From Clostridia bacterium (GTDB lineage Bacteria; Bacillota_A; Clostridia; Oscillospirales; Butyricicoccaceae), in assembly GCA_017548175.1 (NCBI GenBank), contig JAFYMZ010000114.1, forward strand, positions 1-9,897: a stretch of DNA of 9,897 nt, in the 5' to 3' direction. How positions within the stretch are numbered: the stretch's first letter is position 1; each line of letters opens with the position of its first letter. The notes below the pieces were generated by a model that saw nothing but the letters and a program-made list of their open reading frames with translations, was not told the origin of the DNA and did not search any database. A program made the translations under genes and the position numbers. Below are positions 6,130 through 9,897 of the stretch, piece by piece.

Positions 6130-6759
6130 TCAGCGCTTCTTGCCCGCCGCCGTAAACCGCAGCAAAGCCTTTCCGACGGCTGTCACCAGCACCGCTGCCA
6201 CGATGGCTTCGGGAATGCCGGAGGCCGTGACGGTGCCCATCACCAGACCAAACACAGCAGACACGCCCACCTGCTTGGCATCCGCATACTGCTGCGCCAG
6301 CAGCACATAAATGCTGCCCATCACCAGAAAAGTATGCAGAACGGTGGCCACCGCGCCCGTTACCGGCAGCGCGGCCAGATCGCCCATCTTCAGCTTCTTC
6401 AGCAGTTTCCAGATCCAGCCTGCCAGCCAGCCGAACAAAATGCGGCAGCCCAGCGCGATCCACACCGACTTCACCATACCGGGGAAGCCCGTAGTGCTCA
6501 TAAAGGGCGAAAAGGCAAAGCTCAGCAGACCCGGCGCCGTGGTATTGGCCCAAATGGAACACAAGCCAAAGGCGCCGCCCAACACCGCGCCCGCACCGGG
6601 CCCCAGCAGCACCGCGCCCAAGATCACAGGAATGTGCATAGTGGTGGCTTTGATCACCGGCAGCGGGATAAAGCCGATGCCCGTCATGCCCATTACCAAC
6701 AGCACGGCAATGAGCATACCAAGCAACACCATCCGTTTGGTATCTCTTTGTTGTTTCAT
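6130..6759 (-). CDS. ECF transporter S component, probably for pantothenate
   Basis: This 209-aa, very hydrophobic protein shows about six membrane segments and the S-component signature region GIGFIPLPVI...MHIPVILGAVLLGPGAGAVL (residues about 27-59), followed by a GGAFGL stretch. S components are the substrate-binding subunits of energy-coupling factor importers, working with a shared EcfA/EcfA'/EcfT energising module that is not in this window. Substrate cannot be read from the protein alone. It is inferred as pantothenate because coaX lies 22 nt downstream and coaBC is divergent on the other side, an arrangement that fits a PanT-like role. The ATG at 6759 has AGGAGG 8 nt upstream. The C-terminus is basic (AAGKKR), as expected for a cytoplasmic end. 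Confidence 0.85.
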   Translation of the reverse strand: MKQQRDTKRMVLLGMLIAVLLVMGMTGIGFIPLPVIKATTMHIPVILGAVLLGPGAGAVLGGAFGLCSIWANTTAPGLLSFAFSPFMSTTGFPGMVKSVWIALGCRILFGWLAGWIWKLLKKLKMGDLAALPVTGAVATVLHTFLVMGSIYVLLAQQYADAKQVGVSAVFGLVMGTVTASGIPEAIVAAVLVTAVGKALLRFTAAGKKR

Positions 6760-6807
6760 ATTCAGTTCCTCCTGCTGTCACCCTCTCTGCGAGGTGCAAC
6801 GCAAATT

Positions 6808-6821
6808 GCCGAATTTTCGGC
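6808..6821. promoter_or_regulatory. 14-bp palindrome at the predicted start of the ECF S-coaX transcript
   Basis: gccgaa (6808-6813) and ttcggc (6816-6821) are perfect inverted repeats around tt. The site begins 7 nt downstream of the -10 box, at about +1 to +14, where a bound repressor would block transcription. A small leader hairpin is the alternative. Confidence 0.45.
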
Positions 6822-6827
6822 GTTTAA

Positions 6828-6856
6828 ATTATACAGGAAAATGCCGTAAATTTCAA
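6828..6856 (-). promoter_or_regulatory. Sigma-A promoter of the ECF S component-coaX operon
   Basis: On the minus strand, -35 TTGAAA (6851-6856, 5/6) is 17 nt from -10 TATAAT (6828-6833, 6/6). The start should be near 6821, giving a leader of about 60 nt. It is back to back with the coaBC promoter, with 24 bp between the two -35 boxes. Confidence 0.8.
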
Positions 6857-6880
6857 TACTTTGCCCGGATTTTCCCCCTC

Positions 6881-6909
6881 TTTACACCGAGGCAAAAAGG
6901 GTCTATAAT
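6881..6909 (+). promoter_or_regulatory. Sigma-A promoter of coaBC
   Basis: The -35 TTTACA (6881-6886, 5/6) and -10 TATAAT (6904-6909, 6/6) are 17 nt apart. The start should be near 6916, about 52 nt before the coaBC ATG. A small hairpin, cggcag (6933-6938) with ctgccg (6945-6950), ends 2 nt before the ribosome binding site and could modulate translation. Confidence 0.8.
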
Positions 6910-6967
6910 AATAGTGTATGCAATAAAAAATCCGGCAGACCATTCTGCCGATAAGGAGGACTCCGCT

Positions 6968-8161
6968 ATGCTTCGTGGAAAGACCGTTCTGTTGGGCGTC
7001 ACCGGCGGCATCGCCGCCTATAAGGCCGCCGTACTGGCCTCTGCGCTGGTCAAGCAGCACGCCGCCGTAGAGGTGGTCATGACCGAGAACGCCACCAAGT
7101 TCGTCACCCCCCTGACCTTCGAGCAGCTCACCGGCCGCCGCGTGATGGTGGACACCTTTGACCGGAACTTCAGCCATCAGGTCGAGCATATCTCGCTGGC
7201 CCAGCGCACCGATCTGGTGCTCATCGCGCCGGCCACCGCCAACGTCTGCGCCAAACTGGCCCACGGTCTGGCCGACGATATGCTGACCACCACCGTGCTG
7301 GCCTGCAAATGCCCCAAGCTGATCGCACCGGCCATGAACACCAATATGTATGAGAATCCCGTGACCCAGGATAATCTGGACATCCTGCGCCGCTACGGCT
7401 GGGAAGTCATCGCCCCGGCCAGCGGCCGTCTGGCCTGCGGTGCCGTGGGCGCCGGCAAACTGCCCGAGCCCGAGGAGTTGCTGCAGTACGTGCTGCGGGA
7501 GCTTGCCCTGCCCCACGATCTGACGGGCAAGCGGGTGCTGGTCACCGCCGGCCCCACCCGGGAGTCGCTGGATCCCGTCCGCTATCTCACCAACCACTCC
7601 TCCGGCAAGATGGGCTATGCCATTGCCAAGATGGCTATGCTGCGCGGCGCACAGGTGACGCTGGTCTCCGGCCCCACCAACATCGCCCCTCCGCCCTTTG
7701 TAGACGTGGTGAAGATTGCTTCCGCGCAGGATATGTTTGAAGCCGTGGCCGCCCATTGCGAAAGCGCCGACTTTATCTTCAAGGCCGCTGCCGTGGCAGA
7801 CTATACCCCTGCCGACTACAACGACAACAAGATCAAGAAAAAAGACGGCGATATGTCCATCCCCTTAAAGCGTACACAGGACATTCTGAAGCATTTGGGC
7901 GAGCACCGCCACGCCGGTCAGGTCATCTGCGGCTTCTCTATGGAGACCGAGAACATGCTGGAAAACAGCCGCGCCAAACTGGTGAAAAAGAACGTAGACA
8001 TGATCTGCGCCAACAACCTGAAGGTAGCCGGTGCCGGCTTCGGCGTGGATACCAATATTATCACCCTCATCACCAAGGACAACGTCACCGAACTGCCCCT
8101 GCTGAGCAAGGAAGAAGCCGCCTGCGCCATTCTGGACGCTGCCGTAGCGCTGGCAAAGTAA
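6968..8161 (+). CDS. coaBC: Bifunctional phosphopantothenoylcysteine decarboxylase / phosphopantothenate-cysteine ligase
   Basis: CoaBC (Dfp) joins cysteine to 4'-phosphopantothenate using CTP (CoaB) and decarboxylates the product with FMN (CoaC) to 4'-phosphopantetheine. The 397-aa protein has the N-terminal flavoprotein half with GVTGGIAAYKA (10-20), active-site His74 in VEHISLAQ, PAMNTNM (121-127) with Asn124, and GRLACGAVGAGKL (153-165) with Cys157. The C-terminal ligase half follows from about 188 with AGPTRESLDPVRYLTNHSSG, AAVADYTP and the lysine-rich KIKKKDGD. Both activities look intact. The start at ATG 6968 is set by AAGGAGG 8 nt upstream; an in-frame extension runs much further back but crosses the promoter. 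It is divergent from the ECF S-coaX operon, so consecutive CoA steps share one control region. Confidence 0.97.
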   Translation: MLRGKTVLLGVTGGIAAYKAAVLASALVKQHAAVEVVMTENATKFVTPLTFEQLTGRRVMVDTFDRNFSHQVEHISLAQRTDLVLIAPATANVCAKLAHGLADDMLTTTVLACKCPKLIAPAMNTNMYENPVTQDNLDILRRYGWEVIAPASGRLACGAVGAGKLPEPEELLQYVLRELALPHDLTGKRVLVTAGPTRESLDPVRYLTNHSSGKMGYAIAKMAMLRGAQVTLVSGPTNIAPPPFVDVVKIASAQDMFEAVAAHCESADFIFKAAAVADYTPADYNDNKIKKKDGDMSIPLKRTQDILKHLGEHRHAGQVICGFSMETENMLENSRAKLVKKNVDMICANNLKVAGAGFGVDTNIITLITKDNVTELPLLSKEEAACAILDAAVALAK

Positions 8162-8173
8162 CCCGCACAACAC

Positions 8174-8212
8174 AAAACTGCCGCTTTCCCTGTGGATGGC
8201 GGCAGTTTTTTT
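8174..8212 (+). terminator. Terminator of coaBC
   Basis: An 11-bp perfect stem, aaaactgccgc (8174-8184) with gcggcagtttt (8199-8209), has a 14-nt loop and its T-run reaches 8212. It lies 12 nt beyond the coaBC stop. Confidence 0.9.
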
Positions 8213-8221
8213 CAAAATTTC

Positions 8222-8247
8222 TGTAAGATTTCCCTCAAGCCGCCGTC
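8222..8247 (+). promoter_or_regulatory. Candidate ECF-sigma promoter (autoregulation of the sigma/anti-sigma operon)
   Basis: TGTAAG (8222-8227), a 16-nt gap and CGTC (8244-8247) resemble the TGAAAC-N16-CGTA/CGTC pattern of SigW-like ECF promoters. It lies 25 nt upstream of the sigma start. No sigma-A promoter of similar quality is visible in the 60-nt gap after the coaBC terminator. The -35 match is partial, so this is a prediction. Confidence 0.45.
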
Positions 8248-8256
8248 TTATAGGCA

Positions 8257-8267
8257 AAGGAGGTGAT
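8257..8267 (+). promoter_or_regulatory. Full-length Shine-Dalgarno deciding the TTG start of the sigma factor
   Basis: AAGGAGGTGAT is a full complement of the 16S rRNA 3' end. It positions the TTG at 8273 (9 nt after AGGAGG). The only ATG nearby (8266-8268) is out of frame and meets a stop after five codons. Confidence 0.75.
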
Positions 8268-8272
8268 GGCGA

Positions 8273-8773
8273 TTGACCTTTGAGCAAGTATACGAGAAAT
8301 ACTTCCGGGATGTTTACCGGTACATCCTGGGCCTGTCCGGGGACGCCCATCTGGCCGAAGAGATCACCGCCGACACCTTTTTCAAGGCCTTGCGCTCCAT
8401 TGACCAATTTCGCGGAGACTGCGATATCCGGGTATGGCTGTGCCAGATCGCAAAAAACGCCTACTACACCCACCTGCAGCACAGCTGCCGCACCGTTTCT
8501 GCCGAAGATGCCCCCTTGCACACCGCCCCCGACCCCGCGCCGCCGCTGGACGAGCAGTTGGCACGGCAGGATACCGCCCGTCGGGCGCAGGCTCTGCTGC
8601 ACACCCTGCCCGAGCCTTATAAAGAGGTCTTTCTCTGGCGGGTCTACGCCGAACTGAGCTTCAAAGAGATCGGCGCGCTGTTTGATAAAACCGACAACTG
8701 GGCCTGCGTGACCTATCACCGGGCCAGAATGATGCTGAAACGCAGATTGGAGGAACAAGATGAAACGAAATGA
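8273..8773 (+). CDS. ECF-family RNA polymerase sigma factor
   Basis: This 166-aa protein has the two-domain layout of extracytoplasmic-function sigma factors. Region 2 (about 2-68) includes YEKYFRDVYRYILGLSGD, the AEEITADTFFKAL helix that contacts the -10 element, and VWLCQIAKNAYYTHL. A Pro-rich linker follows (about 75-98). Region 4 (about 100-160) has LPEPYKEVFLWRVYAELSFK and a helix-turn-helix ending in RARMMLKRRL for -35 recognition. It directs RNA polymerase to its regulon when released by its anti-sigma partner. The TTG start is set by the strong ribosome binding site. The end overlaps the anti-sigma gene by 14 nt, so the two are translationally coupled. An ECF-type promoter upstream suggests self-activation. 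Confidence 0.93.
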   Translation: MTFEQVYEKYFRDVYRYILGLSGDAHLAEEITADTFFKALRSIDQFRGDCDIRVWLCQIAKNAYYTHLQHSCRTVSAEDAPLHTAPDPAPPLDEQLARQDTARRAQALLHTLPEPYKEVFLWRVYAELSFKEIGALFDKTDNWACVTYHRARMMLKRRLEEQDETK

Positions 8774-9800
8774 TTGCAGCATCGTACAGGATCTGCTGCC
8801 GTTATATATCGAAGAGATGCTGCAGCCCGACACCGTGGCGTATGTAGAAGATCACCTCTCCGGCTGCGAAACCTGCACCGACCTTTTGGCGGAACTGAAA
8901 AGCGCCGATCCCCCCGCACCCGATGCGGAAGATGCCCGAACGGGCGACCAGCGGGTGCTGAAAGGGCTGAAGAAGTTTTTGCGACTGCAGCATTTCATAA
9001 TTGTTTTGGCGTTTTCTTATTTTTTTCTGTTCTTCATTCCTTGGACAAACTACAAGTGGGCCGGTCCTGGGCTTAGCGGTGCCGCCTTTACCGGTTTCCC
9101 AGTTTTAATGGCAGCCGTTCTTGCCTGCCGGCGGGATGAGATTTCCCGCAATATGGCACTGGTTGCCACCGGCATAGTACTTCCTACCGCTCTCTTTCCT
9201 CTTTTCTTTTTTATGACCCACTATGGACAAACGCTCCATTTTTCCTCCGGCGATCAATTAGACTATGTGATCCGACCGCTTTTTTGGTTAGCACTTTCTT
9301 GTGGTTTGTTGCTCACCGCAATTGCTTTGCATAACATTCGGCATAAAGTCATACCCTTGCCCGCCGACCGCAATCCACGGCAAAAGTTCATCTTGAGTTC
9401 AGCACTCCTTGTGGCCGCTCTCATTATTCTTTTAAGCCTTTTCCCCATCGTATCTCCTGAGAATTACAGCAACGGTACCCTTGTTTATGTTAATCTGATT
9501 TGGGGATGGCCACTTATCTATCTGACGATCGCCATCGCCTTTTGTCAGGTCACCTGCAAAAATGAGGCTACCAGAGCCACTGTATTCGCGCTTTTTCTTC
9601 CGGCATATGCCGCTCTGCCTTTTTTGACACAGTCTGCCTATCCTTTTACAACGATTTACACCGTTGAGAAATCCGCCCTGTTTGTTCCGGTATACCACAT
9701 ACCTCATTTAATCGCATCTCTCCTCCTGTCCGCAACTGCAATTTGCAGTGTATGGTATCAGTTAAAACAACAAACAAAGCACGCGCCCCCTGCCGCATAA
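8760..9800 (+). CDS. Zinc-finger polytopic membrane anti-sigma factor
   Basis: The first 45 residues match the zinc-binding anti-sigma (ZAS) domain: C6, H32, C36 and C39 in the order C-x25-H-x3-C-x2-C (DHLSGCETC). This domain normally clamps the partner sigma factor. A hydrophilic linker (about 46-72) leads to about eight hydrophobic segments (near 77-94, 105-123, 131-151, 171-191, 209-230, 244-264, 273-288, 314-332). That is far more than the single helix of classical RsiW/RseA proteins, and there is no obvious large extracytoplasmic domain. The ATG has GGAGG 6 nt upstream and overlaps the end of the sigma gene by 14 nt. From about 8990 onward the DNA is markedly more A/T-rich than the first 230 bases of the gene. 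The signal sensed and the release mechanism are unknown. Confidence 0.88.
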   Translation: MKRNDCSIVQDLLPLYIEEMLQPDTVAYVEDHLSGCETCTDLLAELKSADPPAPDAEDARTGDQRVLKGLKKFLRLQHFIIVLAFSYFFLFFIPWTNYKWAGPGLSGAAFTGFPVLMAAVLACRRDEISRNMALVATGIVLPTALFPLFFFMTHYGQTLHFSSGDQLDYVIRPLFWLALSCGLLLTAIALHNIRHKVIPLPADRNPRQKFILSSALLVAALIILLSLFPIVSPENYSNGTLVYVNLIWGWPLIYLTIAIAFCQVTCKNEATRATVFALFLPAYAALPFLTQSAYPFTTIYTVEKSALFVPVYHIPHLIASLLLSATAICSVWYQLKQQTKHAPPAA

Positions 9801-9804
9801 CAGC

Positions 9805-9845
9805 AAAACTGCCGCAGCCAAACCGGATGCGGCAGTTGTTTTTTT
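9805..9845. terminator. Terminator between the anti-sigma gene and the convergent gene
   Basis: A 10-bp perfect stem, aactgccgca (9807-9816) with tgcggcagtt (9828-9837), has an 11-nt loop. On the plus strand it is followed by gttttttt (9838-9845). The minus-strand side has a short TTTTGCTG tail, so it can serve both convergent genes. Confidence 0.88.
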
Positions 9846-9850
9846 CTTGA

Positions 9851-9897
9851 TTATTCCGCCAGCAGGCTTTCGATGAGCTTTTCGGCGGCGTGGGAGG
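9851..9897 (-). CDS. C-terminal end of an unidentified gene (start outside window)
   Basis: Reading leftward from the window edge gives SHAAEKLIESLLAE and then TAA (9851-9853). This is a typical amphipathic helical protein end, and it stops just before the bidirectional terminator. Fifteen codons are too few to name the family. The GC-rich codon use matches the neighbouring genes. Confidence 0.5.
   Translation of the reverse strand, partial: SHAAEKLIESLLAE

Noticed and set aside
6760..6967. Riboswitch in the coaX-coaBC gap
   Set aside because: The leaders are only about 50-60 nt and hold just one small hairpin each, too little for a known vitamin riboswitch.
6824..7756. 310-codon minus-strand open frame over coaBC
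   Set aside because: It is Gly/His/Gln-rich and antisense to a clear coaBC gene, and it ends inside the divergent promoter region.
8266..8283. Five-codon ORF (ATG GCG ATT GAC CTT TGA) overlapping the sigma start
   Set aside because: It sits in the Shine-Dalgarno spacing and could in principle be a leader peptide, but its ATG falls inside the SD sequence itself, too close for initiation. The TTG at 8273 is better placed.
1..9897. CRISPR array, tRNA or insertion sequence
   Set aside because: I looked for regularly spaced repeats near the Card1-like gene, cloverleaf-like segments and transposase reading frames, and saw none.

Overview
The window looks like a chromosomal segment of a GC-rich Clostridia species, most plausibly a Faecalibacterium/Gemmiger/Subdoligranulum-type gut Oscillospiraceae/Ruminococcaceae. 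This is inferred from strong AGGAGG-type ribosome binding sites, sigma-A-like promoters with 17-nt spacers, an AbrB-type regulator, type III pantothenate kinase, PlsY and an ECF-type vitamin transporter component. No rRNA, tRNA, CRISPR repeat array or transposase is visible. All intergenic gaps are under 300 bases, and most hold a recognisable promoter or terminator.

Layout. 1-281 is the C-terminal end of a TipAS-domain (MerR-type) regulator on the + strand. It converges on a two-gene minus-strand unit (404-2080): an unrecognised 160-aa protein followed, with its stop codon touching the next ribosome binding site, by a CARF plus PD-(D/E)xK nuclease of the DUF1887/Card1/Can2 family. Next comes a monocistronic AbrB-like regulator with a zinc-knuckle tail (2213-2452, minus). 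A minus-strand unit of a membrane-anchored nucleotide-sugar 4,6-dehydratase and plsY follows (2668-5165), driven by a perfect-consensus promoter at 5245-5273.

The region 5340-8161 is a divergent coenzyme A cluster. On the minus strand are a likely pantothenate ECF-transporter S component and coaX; on the plus strand is coaBC. Together they cover pantothenate uptake, its phosphorylation, and conversion to 4'-phosphopantetheine. Both divergent promoters can be read, and a 14-bp palindrome sits at the predicted start of the coaX-side transcript.

8273-9800 is an ECF sigma factor overlapping a zinc-binding, polytopic membrane anti-sigma factor. An ECF-type promoter candidate lies just upstream, suggesting autoregulation. 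The last 47 bases hold the C-terminus of a convergent minus-strand gene.

The most interesting item is the CARF-nuclease operon: a family best known as a cyclic-oligoadenylate-activated type III CRISPR effector, here with no CRISPR genes within reach, an uncharacterised partner gene, and a Ser where Card1 has a catalytic Glu. Several start codons were reassigned (GTG at 5165, TTG at 8273, ATG at 3258) from ribosome binding site and promoter positions.
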